Below are positions 25,002 through 34,631 of a DNA stretch of 64,000 bases, one piece after another. Made by a program: the position numbers and the translations under genes. The first letter of the stretch is position 1. Each line of letters opens with the position of its first letter. Below the pieces are notes generated by a model. The model was not told the DNA's origin and ran no database searches. It saw nothing but the letters and a program-made list of their open reading frames with translations. Location of the stretch: NCBI RefSeq assembly GCF_035046505.1, contig NC_089827.1:64168856-64232855 (forward strand), in the 5' to 3' direction. The DNA is from Tiliqua scincoides. Its lineage: Eukaryota; Chordata; Lepidosauria; Squamata; Scincidae.

Positions 25002-25284
25002 CTGTGGGCCCTCGGTATCCGCAGAGGATCCGTTCCAGGACCCCCCGCGGATACCAAAATCCAAGGGTAACTAAATCCATGGGGGAGGGGAGGCAGGCAT
25101 GGTGCTGCAATAACTTACCTGGGGGGTATCTGGCCCTCTGGAGGCCACATATGGCCTACCTGTGCCTCAGGAGACTGCCTGGATGGGACTGGAAGCCCAG
25201 CTGCGTCCAGGAGGTCCTCTGAGGCCTTCCAGCTGTGGGCTCACCATCTGCAGATACTCAAATTCATGGATGCTGAGCCCACTG
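25002..25284. mobile_element. Tigger-like (Tc1/mariner) MITE, TA target site
   Basis: ctgtgggccctcggtatccg at the left and ggatgctgagcccactg at the right, flanked by TA (25000-25001, 25285-25286). Carries the characteristic cgcggataccaaaatccaag segment. Confidence 0.85.
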
Positions 25285-25499
25285 TAGAAGCTTAGTTTTT
25301 CTTCTAATCAGATGCTTATAGGTTTCACTTTAACCATGGTTGACAACTGGAGTTGACCAGGTTGGGCACTGGATGAGGGCCCATAACAACCCAGGGGCCC
25401 ATGAGCTGACCCTTGAAGTCCCTGGTGGCTGGCAGGTAGTGTCAATGCAAGTCATTCAAATGAGTGACTCATGCTGTCACTGCTTTGTCCTACCCTCCC

Positions 25500-25664
25500 C
25501 ATCAGCATTTGGGCCGTGCAAGCAGCCCTTCCCCTTCAGAGCCATTCCAGAGCGTACACCTCCATTTTGCTCTAGTGGCTCAGAAGGGGAGGGAGCAACT
25601 TGCATGGTGCAGTGAGGCTCCCTGCAAAACTTTGTGCTTTGCACTCCCTCTAGCTATGCTACTG
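25500..25664. mobile_element. hAT MITE, right portion (CAGTGGCGTAGCTAG family)
   Basis: ggctccctgcaaaactttgt ... ccctctagctatgctactg matches the right half of 20708. The left terminus is not recognisable. Confidence 0.7.
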
Positions 25665-27581
25665 CCTCTCTGCATTTGTTTTGTTGCTTTTCAGTTTGTG
25701 CCGTTTAGCCAGTGTACATGCTCTTCTACCGTGTATTCCAAGGCAGGTGCAAAGGAAGGTTGTGGGCTAAGAAAAGCAGTTTTCCACAGGTCACAGAACC
25801 ATTCACAGAACCTACTCACTTCAGACATGGATGGACTCAAAATGAATTGGACCTGAAAAGTCAAACTGTACACTAATGATGCTTCCAGAGATACTAAAAG
25901 CTTAATATATTATTAATGTTAAGAGTTTCGTTCTTAAAACCCATATGGTTTTAAAATTCTAGAACAAGTCACAGAAATTACTTCACTTTCCAACTTACCC
26001 AGATTCTGTTCTTATTGTCTACAACCTCCAGAACAGAAAGCCATTTTTAACTCCTCAAAAAACCAGCATGCACACCTATTGGGGACTGAGCCTGAACCCA
26101 AACCAGCACTTTACACTTTACAGCACATAACACTTTACAGCACATAACCTTCCACTCTTCACTGCAGTATTCCTAATTCAAGTAAGTGTCACAAAAGAAG
26201 GGCAGTCTTGTTTTTCAGATGCGTCTGCAGCCGTTTCTGACGTTGATATTTCTGGTAACAAAGACCTCCGTTTTGGGTTGATTTCCTGTTGAATGTCTTT
26301 TGCTGTATGATTCTGTGACTTCACAGTTCATAGAAAGGAAATGAATGCGTTCAGTTTTATTCTCCCCTCGACGTTTGCTTTAAATGTGTTTTCTTAAAAA
26401 GGCTAAGATTTGAAAAGAAGAAGAACAGATGGAGAATTTTGCCGCACATTTTCTTATTATAGAATAATAATTGCCTTTCTCCTCCACTTTCATCTATTTT
26501 TGCTAAAACTGTAAGCAAAAAGATATCCACATACCACAATACATACACATCACATGGTGACACAGATTAAAATTGGATTATTTTGTTGTAGCCTTTCAGA
26601 GTTCAAAATTGAATAAAAGCACAGCCAAATATTATGCTTAATCTGCCCTCTTTTTTAAATGCAAAATTCATTAAACATAGCAATTCCAAATTTTCTTCAA
26701 CTACCATTAACCCAAAGAGTTGACTGGGATTTTAACATTTGGACTATTAACATCTTAACTACCATAAGAGTGTTCACAACCAATTCAGTTTGTCAGAATC
26801 TGCAATGGTCCTGATCCACGTATCCATATGTGCAGCAATGGACAGCAATGCCCAATGCATACAGACAATGGTTGTAGCTGTCAGCTCTGAGAATGCTAAT
26901 CATTTTGGGGAGGTGGGAAGGGATGGCTTAGATCCAGTCTAAACAGGTGACTGGGCAGTGTTAAAGCAGATGTGTTCAGCAGATGCACGGAGGGGTCCAA
27001 TTGCAACCCCAGGTACTGAGCTCAAGTTTTACAACCTTACACAGCACTCTGGAGCGAGTCTGTCTGTGGAGTCCTGCTTCCATGCTCAAATTACCCCATG
27101 GGATAAATATCCCAATCACACCCTGAGACAAATGTATCACTGATACATAAATTCTAAGAGCAACTTGCAGCTACAATTCTCAAGCACTGGGGCATCAAAC
27201 ACAAGGTGTTTCTGCTTATTTATTATCCTTGTATTCTTTGTCATGTCTGTAAGGAAAAGTGAAGTGATGATAAAGACCCCTTAATGGAATGAAAAAATGC
27301 TAATTGAGAGCTGCTTTGTCCGTTATCTGATGAAAGCGGCAAAATTTGATGCACAGATGTTCCAAATCAAGTGCAAAAGAGCATCTCTGTCATGAGTTGC
27401 ATCTCTGGGCATCTCTGTCATGGTGGACAAGTTCCAAATGCACGTGCATTGTATACATCTCACTGCAGAGGAGGTGCAGCTTACTCCCCTTTCAGATAGC
27501 ATACCACATGTGAGAACGGCGGATACACAAGTCACCCACACATTTCTTTTTCCTCTGCTATAATGTCCAAAACCACCCAGC

Positions 27582-28069
27582 CAGCCCAATCCTACTTAAT
27601 TCCCTGTGCAGATGCATCTCTACCAATGGGGGAGTTTTGGGTTCCAGAGGACTCCTCAAGGTAAGAGAACATTTGTTCCCTTGCTCCAGGGCAAGACTCC
27701 ATTCCCCCAATGGGTCTTGGACCTGCTAATTTGCTGGTACAAATGGGCCCAGGTTGGTCCCAAGATCAGGAAGGGAGAAAGGATATTGGCAGCAGTTCCA
27801 CCACTGATACCACCCCCTTCTAGCCCTTGATCTAACCCCATCCCTGACCCATTCTCCTCCCTAATCCTGCCCCATTCTGTCCACTCCCTGCCTCCCACCT
27901 GCCCAGTGCTGACTTACCGGTGCCAGGACTTATTGGCAGGCCACTGGTATATAGCTCAGACCACTTGCTGCTTGTGGTGGTGGGCAGGTCTCGCTTTATA
28001 GTGTGTCACCTTTTGAGATAGCCATAAAACATGTTGTGCCACTGGAACATGGCCATTAGGATTGGGCCC
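27582..28069. mobile_element. Harbinger-like element, about 490 bp
   Basis: Left end cagcccaatcctacttaatt and right end ggccattaggattgggccc, inverted family termini, with a family-like internal segment cctcaaggtaagagaacatt. Confidence 0.6.
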
Positions 28070-28562
28070 TGAGAGTAACGGGGGAGGGCTGCCTAGTAGC
28101 TACAGCCTGCAACACAGTCTAGTAACAGCAATTCACAAATGAAAGCAGGCTTGAGCATGCAGAGATTTGATGCTGCAGGAGCACAACAAGCTCTCACACC
28201 AGGAAATGATTTCATCTCATTGGTTCGGCAAAGGGCAGGTAGCACATAATCTTATCTGGATTTGTCTGCAGCAGCCTTTCTCTGGATAGTTGTGATCACA
28301 GCAGCAGACTCAGTCTGGGATGTACATTTTCTGGGAATGCTGGAGCTTAGTGAAATAATGTAATGTATAATGGGATTAGTCAACATACATATATGATGAA
28401 CTGTATATGAGCTTTGTAACCAATTGAAAGAGCTCCAGTAATACCTTTGATTTATTTATTCCAGTAATACCAGTCCATAGTACAGTAATGCTTTGATTAG
28501 GGCCAACTAAAAAGTCAAACTGTGAGTTTTTGAGTTCCACAGAACTCTTCATCAGGCTAGAT

Positions 28563-28901
28563 CAGTGTTTCTCAACATCTGTCCTCCACTGTACCACTGC
28601 ACATGGTCCACCTATTTGAAGTGCCACTGGAAGTAATTGGCAATGACATCATCACCAGTTACTTCTGGGTTGTGTGGCCAGATGCCATGCAACAAACACC
28701 ACTAAGAGGCTCAGGGTGGCTGGAAGGGCTTTTTCATGCGTAGAAAAACATCTTTGGAGCTCTGCCCACGAGTTGAGCCTCCTACTGCTGTTTGTTGTGT
28801 CACATTCTTGGACTCGCTGCCAAGCAGCAGGCGTCTAGGGGGTTCCATAAGTACCACCAGGCATCACCGGTGGTACCCATACCACTGGTTGAGAAACGTT
28901 G
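28563..28901. mobile_element. hAT non-autonomous element, 339 bp
   Basis: Ends cagtgtttctcaacatctg and ccactggttgagaaacgttg are inverted. Exact 8-bp duplication ggctagat (28555-28562, 28902-28909). The interior differs from the 341-bp family. Confidence 0.92.
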
Positions 28902-31246
28902 GGCTAGATGGTAAGCAGAAGGATTGGTGGTGGGGCGCTGTTGGCCTGGCTATCTGCAGTTTGTGAAATTTAAAGATGTTTAGGCTGTTTTGTGCAGCTG
29001 CAGTTCAGCTTTTCAAAGGTGTGACATAAAGTGAAGAGCAGCTAGATAGGGACTATGCATATGTATTAGAGATATGTTAATGTGTTAGTGATATGCATTG
29101 AAGCCATGGAGAAAAAGTGAAATCCTCTCTTCACTGGCACCACTGCTCTGATCCAGATCAGGCCAGTGTCTGGTTTTTGTTTTTTTTAAGAAAAAAAATT
29201 GTAGGAATGTCAATCACGGAGCTCCCTCATGGTATCTAGTTCAGCCCTCAGACTGTAAGGGCACTTAATAGAGAGGAAACCTATTGAAGTCGGTGGGACT
29301 AACTTTTTTGCCAACAGGCTGAGAAGTGCACACTGCACAGCACATAAGGAGTGCAAGAAGGGTATTCACGCATTAACAATTCTTCCAAATGTCATTTGCA
29401 GTAAAAGATCAAACTATTAGAGAAGCAACACAGTGAATGAGCAGTGTTTAAAGAATACGTAAAGCGGCACAGATGTAAACAGGCACATCATAAAAGGAAG
29501 CAGGAAGTGTGAGACTAGCTACTTACAGTCATCAGGGACACCTGTAGGGAACCTGACTAACTAGTCATTCTCATGTTGAGAGGAACCGAGGATAATAAAG
29601 GGTTGTAAAACTTCTCCTCCTGAGGGTGGACCTGGAGAAATCACAAGAGTAACCCTTGCATGATTCAGTGTCTGGAGGATACCTTTCATCTAGTACTCTG
29701 CTCTGACTTGACCCCCCAACCAGAGAGAGGCTAGGACCCCAGTTCGGACATTTAGGTAGTCACACATGCACACACCCAGAAACAGAGTCAAACAACATTT
29801 ATTCAACATTAACAAACTGAATGAGTGGCATGAGCAAAAAAATGTCTAAAGACATCCCTTTAATCCCCAAGAACCTCACTCCTCTCCCAAAATTTAGGTG
29901 CACCACCAAGGCAAGTCTGTGCCCTTTTGATCTTTAGTCACAGTTGCAGGTAATCCACAGATGCTTGTCTGATCAGCATTCCTAGAGTTGCTCAGTCACT
30001 ACACACAAAATTGAGAGCTCTGCAATAAAACATAAATCCAGACGGTGGCAGCAAGCAAGCCCTGGTGATTTTTTAGAGATAAAACTAGTAGCATTGCAAC
30101 AGGAGGCTCCAGAATCTGGTCGCAGCATCAGCAGACAGGAATGGCCTGTCCACTTTTGCTTTCAGCTGATAAGAATTATACTGCAGGATACTGGTTCCTA
30201 AGGGAGGTCAGGACCTTCCTTTCCCAAATGAAAAAAATGGCCTAACCACCAGTTATTTAACCCAAACAGAACAGGATTCCAGCTACAATGTTTTGAAACC
30301 CTAATTTGGCAGTTCAACCCAACAATAGCTCAGTTCCAATAATCACACAACAACCAATCACTTCCTCCTCACAAAAAGAGGAACATCCAGCTTGTTACCT
30401 GGCCTCGTCCCAAGACCTGAACCCCTTAACAGAAGCCATTCAGGGCCTGTGCCCCAAATCTACATACTGAACAAAGGTGGCTGGGGCAATAATTGCAAAT
30501 AATGCAAGCACCGGTTTGTTGTTGAACATATTACAGAATTGTGCATTTAGAGCTTGAATGTAACTCTGTCCCCTATGCAAATAACATTCCTTTCCAGCAA
30601 GGCATCGCAGGTGCTCTTACATCAGGCATGGTACCCATTTCCGTGATGAGATGGTTGCAGCTGGTATCTACATTATTACACAAGCCTGGTTTGTTACACA
30701 TGCATTTTGAGTTCTTAGAGTGGCCCACAAAAGCCCTCTTCTCTTGCCAAAATTCCTCTTCAGGGGGAACATTTGCAAAGTCAAATGCTGACATAAGGAA
30801 AGCAGTGGAGAATGTAGCTGGTGCACTTGTTCCTGCAGAACCCCTCATGGTTTCCTTTTCCATGGGAAAGAAAACATCCAAAGAGAGCTGAAGGAGGAGG
30901 CAAGAAAAAAAATGAAGACAAAAGTGTTGGTGCACTTAAGAGATGCATATTGCAATTCAGTGGTTTTAATGCACACATGGGCATATTGATGCATATCCAC
31001 TTTACTGTGTGTGAGCAAGGACTGCCCCCTACAGTTGAAAGGCAGCTCCAGTCCATGTGGACCAATCTGGGACACCAAAGCCTTATGGAGTTTTGGGTTT
31101 GGATCTAACTGGTTTGTCACAGTAGTGTTATCCATCACACCACCAGGCAAAAGTGTAGCCGGACAGAACTAGCCACAGCAGCACTCTTGTGTGTGACATG
31201 TGCTTTGCACTATCGAGGAACCTGCTCTGAGTATCCTTGACAAACA

Positions 31247-31297
31247 GAATGGTAGGGTGTATGTTCTAAAGTTCTAAATGGTAGGGTGTATGTTCTA
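31247..31297. repeat. Short tandem duplication
   Basis: atggtagggtgtatgttcta occurs twice, about 27 bp apart. Confidence 0.85.
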
Positions 31298-31596
31298 AAC
31301 CCCCTGATCACCAGAGTGGTGCCCCCTCTCAAATCCCTCATCAAAACTAACTTTGGCACTACCCTCTAGTCTAGCTCCTCTACCTTACTGCAATTCAGCC
31401 TCTAAATACGTGTACATGAAATACTTGTTCTTAGAGGCAAGTGAAAACAGTTTTATTTTTTCCATGGATTTCAGTGTTTTCCAAAGTTTGAAGTGGAGAA
31501 AGTGTTTTAATTCCAAGGGCGCATTTTTACAAATTATAATTATAAATTATAATCACTTTAAAAGTGTACTAGGTAGGTGATATCAATGGTATAGTG

Positions 31597-31934
31597 CAGG
31601 GGTCTCCAAACCCTGGCCCGGGGCCAGATGCAGCCCGCGGCAAGCCTCTGTTTGGCCCGTGGCCAACCTCAGATCCCCTGAGTCTCTGGCCCAGTTGACC
31701 AAACAAAACCAGAGTTGTGCTTATGGGGTAGGGGAGTGGGGGTCTGTTTAAGTGTGTGCTTTGGGCTGTGTTGGTGTTTGGAGAAATCCTGGACATTTGA
31801 TCCCATTTATTCATTCATCTAAGTTCCATCTCTAATGTAGTTATTTAAATTTTATATTTAATTATTTTTCCGGCCCTTGACACTGTGCCAGATATTTGAT
31901 GTGGCCCTTTGCCTGAAAAGTTTAGAGACCCCTG
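31597..31934. mobile_element. hAT (Charlie-type) non-autonomous element, 338 bp
   Basis: Ends caggggtctccaaaccctgg and gaaaagtttagagacccctg are inverted. Exact 8-bp duplication gtatagtg (31589-31596, 31935-31942). Confidence 0.92.
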
Positions 31935-32127
31935 GTATAGTGTCAGCAGATGCAGCCACATGCATCTATAGGTGGCGGAAGTATTAGAGAAAGAGTTTTT
32001 TTTGCAGATTTTTTCTTTTTTTTTTACAAAAATCAGAAGTGCAGAAAGTGTTGTGTTTCTATTCTGTTATGACTGAAAAAACCTCTACTTATATTTTCCC
32101 TTTTTTCTGGTACCACTTCCTTCCCCT

Positions 32128-32245
32128 TCCTCTGTTGTCAGATTGTAAGCTTCTTGGAGCAAAGATCTATCTTCTATTGTACTGCACTTTGCACATTGTT
32201 GATGCTGTCCATCATAATGTATAATAAATATATTATTGTTAATTA
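32128..32245 (+). mobile_element. L2-type 3' tail fragment
   Basis: gtcagattgtaagcttcttg ... tgtataataaatatattatt has the layout of L2/MIR-type element ends. Weak match. Confidence 0.35.
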
Positions 32246-32571
32246 TTATATGCTGTAAAATAGTTAATAGTAATAAAGTCTGCTTGAACTTGTGATGCAA
32301 TATTCTTAACGTTCACATATATCTGCGTGCAAAAGGAAAATAAGCTCACCATTACTCAAGTGCCACAAGGAAAAAGCAATCAAATTCCACTTTAGGAACC
32401 ACAGCTTTGCCTTAAGGAATTAAAAAAGGACATGTTTTAAATGGAGCAATTGTATCACAGAGATTTATCACTGTTGTCCAACCAGCTCTTGAGAAAGCAA
32501 AAGTTATGTAAGCAAGGAGTGCAATATGTCTGAAGTTACCATGAAAAGTAGGATTAATGTGCTAAAGGTGT

Positions 32572-32601
32572 GTGTGTCTCTCTCTCTCTCTCTCTCTCTC
32601 T
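32572..32601. repeat. (TC)n microsatellite
   Basis: tgtgtctctctctctctctc..., about 24 bp of pure TC. Confidence 0.85.
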
Positions 32602-32867
32602 GTATCATTTCTTACTTTACAGATGCCATTTTCTTGGGTAAGCAGACCTTTGAACAGCTGAGGCCCTTGAGAGAAAAGAAGTTTCTATTTCCAAATCTCC
32701 TGCACCCAGCAACATCTAGGAAGGAAAAGCAGCTCTGGGGTAAAAATTTCAGTGGGCCAAAATGACTTCCTGTAGTGAAATGCAGATGAAAAAACAAAGA
32801 TCCATGTGCGCCTGAGTTCTAATTAATGCATTAATTAAATGTATTACTGAATTCAGTGTGACTTCAT

Positions 32868-33290
32868 TGGCATCCTTCAGTCTCGGAAGACTATGGTATC
32901 GCGCTCTGAATGGTGGTTCTGGAACAGATTGTCCTCTCCAGAGCGCGAAGCCTGGGTAAAGTAGATATGGAGGATAGACTGTTTCCCATGCAGCAAATCC
33001 ACCCTCTCCACGTTGCTGAAATGGTCCACTTGAAAGGCAGAAGCCAATACGGTTGGTTCCAGCTGCGTTGCAGGAGTTGCCAGAACGTGACTGTGTTCAG
33101 CCATGAACTGCCTCAGGGACTCCGGCTCCGGATTTTGCCTCGAGGTTGACTCCTGAAGCCTTTTCCATAACTGGATGTAGCCGCAAGGCAGTGGAGGTTT
33201 GGGATCAGAGTTTTCCTTCTCTCAGATGAGCTGCCTTCCCAGGCTAATGAGTCCCATCTACCCAGTGGCTGTTCAGTCGCCTATTACGAC
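32868..33290 (-). mobile_element. Retroelement 3' part sharing the 54296 LINE / 5S-SINE tail
   Basis: The minus-strand 3' end is GATACCATAGTCTTCCGAGA then CTGAAGGATGCCAAT. The rest (to about 33290) is unlike the LINE at 54296. It interrupts the TTAATTA-rich tandem array: array-type sequence lies at 32820-32866 and resumes near 33340. The right boundary is approximate. Confidence 0.6.
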
Positions 33291-33339
33291 AAGTACAGCC
33301 AAACTGAGGGCCTATTCTTATCCCCCAGCCCCCAGGGGT

Positions 33340-33925
33340 GTGGAATTACATGTAAATGTATTACATACATGGGATTACATGTAAATGTAAGTGTGATTTA
33401 CATTTGAGTAAATACGCATAGGATTGCACTATCAGCCCATTAATTAGCTGCACAATTAATTAATTAGTTAATTAGGGCTGCCCTCTGAATTAATTATATT
33501 AGGGCTGCCCTCTGAATCACACTGACTAGGGTGTCACCCCACTGAACACAGTGCGACTTGATTGCACTGTCAGCCCATTAATTAATGCATTACTGAACAC
33601 AGTGTGACTTACATTTAAGTAAATATGCAAAGGATTGCACTGTCAGCCCATTAATCAGTTGCATTAATTAATGCATTAATTAAATGCATTACTGAACAGT
33701 GTTACTTACATTTGAGTAAGTTTGTAAGTGTGTCAGCCCATTAATTAGTTGCATTAATTAATGCATCAATGGCTTAATTGATTACTGAATTCAATGTGAC
33801 TTATATTTGAGTAAATGTGCACAGGATTACACTATTAGCCCATTAATCAGTTGCATTAATTAATTATGCATTAGTGAACTAATGCAGCTTATTAATGGGC
33901 TGACAGTGCACCCCATGCACACTTA
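33340..33925. repeat. TTAATTA-rich imperfect tandem array
   Basis: Repeats built from cagcccattaattag, gcattaattaatgcatta and tgacttacatttgagtaaat. The word cagcccatt (or tagcccatt) recurs near 33433, 33571, 33644, 33734 and 33836, with uneven spacing of 73-138 bp. It ends about 230 bp from the tRNA-Asp 3' end. Confidence 0.85.
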
Positions 33926-34138
33926 CTCAAAAGCAAGTCACGGTGTCCAGTAGGTGGCTTTCTAGCCAGGGTGTTTTTGGAGAGCAGGCCCAACACGTAC
34001 GAATCAGCCCAGCGCTGCTTGTTCCAGCGCAGCTCAGCCTTCTAATGGCGCCGCTGAGAAGCCTCCACGTGGGACCAGAGGCCACAGAGCTCCAGCCTGG
34101 GGCTCCCTGCCTACTCCTGGGTTTGGTCGGAGCCTAGG

Positions 34139-34144
34139 AAAAAA
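34139..34144 (-). terminator. RNA polymerase III terminator of tRNA-Asp
   Basis: A run of six T on the minus strand begins nine bases after the tRNA 3' end, the usual Pol III stop. Confidence 0.85.
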
Positions 34145-34153
34145 GACGCACCT

Positions 34154-34225
34154 CTCCCCGTCGGGGAATCGAACCCCGGTCTCCCGCGTGACAGGCGGGG
34201 ATACTCACCACTATACTAACGAGGA
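34154..34225 (-). tRNA. tRNA-Asp (anticodon GTC)
   Basis: A 72-nt tRNA read on the minus strand from TCCTCGTTAGTATAGTGGTG to ...CGACGGGGAG. The acceptor stem pairs fully (TCCTCGT with ACGGGGA, one T-G pair). The anticodon arm is CCCGC-CTGTCAC-GCGGG, placing GTC at tRNA positions 34-36. The T arm CCGGG-GTTCGAT-CCCCG carries the B box, and TAGTATAGTGG carries the A box. No intron, and no CCA encoded, as expected in a eukaryote. It matches the vertebrate tRNA-Asp-GTC sequence as I recall it at every position, so it looks like a working gene. It is divergent from LTA4H, 253 bp from that ATG. Confidence 0.97.
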
Positions 34226-34266
34226 GTTGCACGTTGAACCATTCAGCTCTGCCTTCTTACCTCTGG

Positions 34267-34272
34267 CACGTG
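34267..34272. promoter_or_regulatory. E-box CACGTG
   Basis: Palindromic CACGTG 42 bp beyond the tRNA-Asp 5' end and about 207 bp upstream of the LTA4H ATG. Candidate USF/MYC-family site; could be chance. Confidence 0.35.
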
Positions 34273-34310
34273 AGCGATTCATTGACCAGCCCTGACTACG
34301 CTTTCTTCGC

Positions 34311-34334
34311 AGTGCATTGTGGGAATGGTAGTCC
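34311..34334 (-). promoter_or_regulatory. ZNF143/SBF-type motif, reverse orientation
   Basis: On the minus strand this reads GGACTACCATTCCCACAATG, resembling the ACTACAATTCCCAGCATGC class of motif bound by ZNF143 (Staf) at CpG promoters. It lies 145 bp upstream of the LTA4H ATG. Confidence 0.6.
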
Positions 34335-34340
34335 GCTTTT

Positions 34341-34345
34341 CCAAT
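34341..34345 (+). promoter_or_regulatory. CCAAT box
   Basis: ttttCCAATagc lies between the two ZNF143-type motifs, 134 bp upstream of the LTA4H start. It is a candidate NF-Y site. Confidence 0.45.
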
Positions 34346-34371
34346 AGCTTCCCAGGCCGGTTTCTCTACGG

Positions 34372-34385
34372 ACTACATCTCCCAG
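34372..34385 (+). promoter_or_regulatory. ZNF143/SBF-type motif ACTACATCTCCCAG
   Basis: A near-consensus match to the ACTACANNTCCCA core, forward orientation, 93 bp upstream of the LTA4H start codon. With the inverted copy at 34311 it forms a facing pair around the CCAAT box. Confidence 0.65.
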
Positions 34386-34478
34386 AGCTCCCTCTGTGAG
34401 GCCCGCCCATGGTGCGGGGCAGGTCGCCTCCGACTGCTTCTGACGGCCGCCACCTGGGCAGACGCGAAGAGCGGAGCC

Positions 34479-34631
34479 ATGGCCGGACTGGACCCCACGT
34501 CCCTCTCCTCGCCGGACGACTGCCGCACCCACCACCTGTACCTGCGCTGCCGCGTCGACTTCGAGCGCCGCTCGCTGAGGGGGACGGTGGCCCTCACGGT
34601 GCGCGCGGAGCGCGACCTCCTGCGTTGCCTG
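34479..34631 (+). CDS. LTA4H: LTA4H coding exon 1 (residues 1-51)
   Basis: Begins at the ATG and reads [20 protein letters not shown] and onward into the start of the N-terminal beta-saddle domain ([10 protein letters not shown] matches human HLHLRCSVDF). It ends in phase 0 at donor gtaatg (34632). The exon lies in the CpG-rich promoter block. Confidence 0.95.

Larger units (their letters stand above)
1..34138. other. Intergenic region upstream of tRNA-Asp/LTA4H, no protein gene recognised
   Basis: Open frames here are short, overlap repeats or run through microsatellites, and none resembles a protein I know. Stretches over 300 bp where I recognise nothing: 511-889, 1215-2324, 3850-4180, 4415-5095, 6065-7690, 7930-8930, 9695-10064, 11050-11930, 13340-14337, 15560-16780, 19680-20699, 21900-22290, 23530-25000, 25670-27580, 28070-28554, 28910-31588 and 31943-32820. 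They may hold old repeats or distal elements. Confidence 0.6.
34261..34478 (+). promoter_or_regulatory. LTA4H: LTA4H promoter and 5' UTR region, CpG-rich
   Basis: The block between the tRNA-Asp gene and the LTA4H ATG changes sharply from AT-rich flank to CpG-rich sequence, which continues through exon 1 to about 34680. No TATA box is apparent. It contains an E-box, a CCAAT box and two ZNF143/SBF-type motifs. This fits a broad CpG-island housekeeping promoter; the transcription start itself cannot be fixed from sequence. Confidence 0.7.

Noticed and set aside
29690-30430. Possible solitary LTR remnant (tttattcaac, promoter-like CCAAT words)
   Set aside because: No paired termini, target duplication or primer-binding site could be made out; too weak to report as an element.
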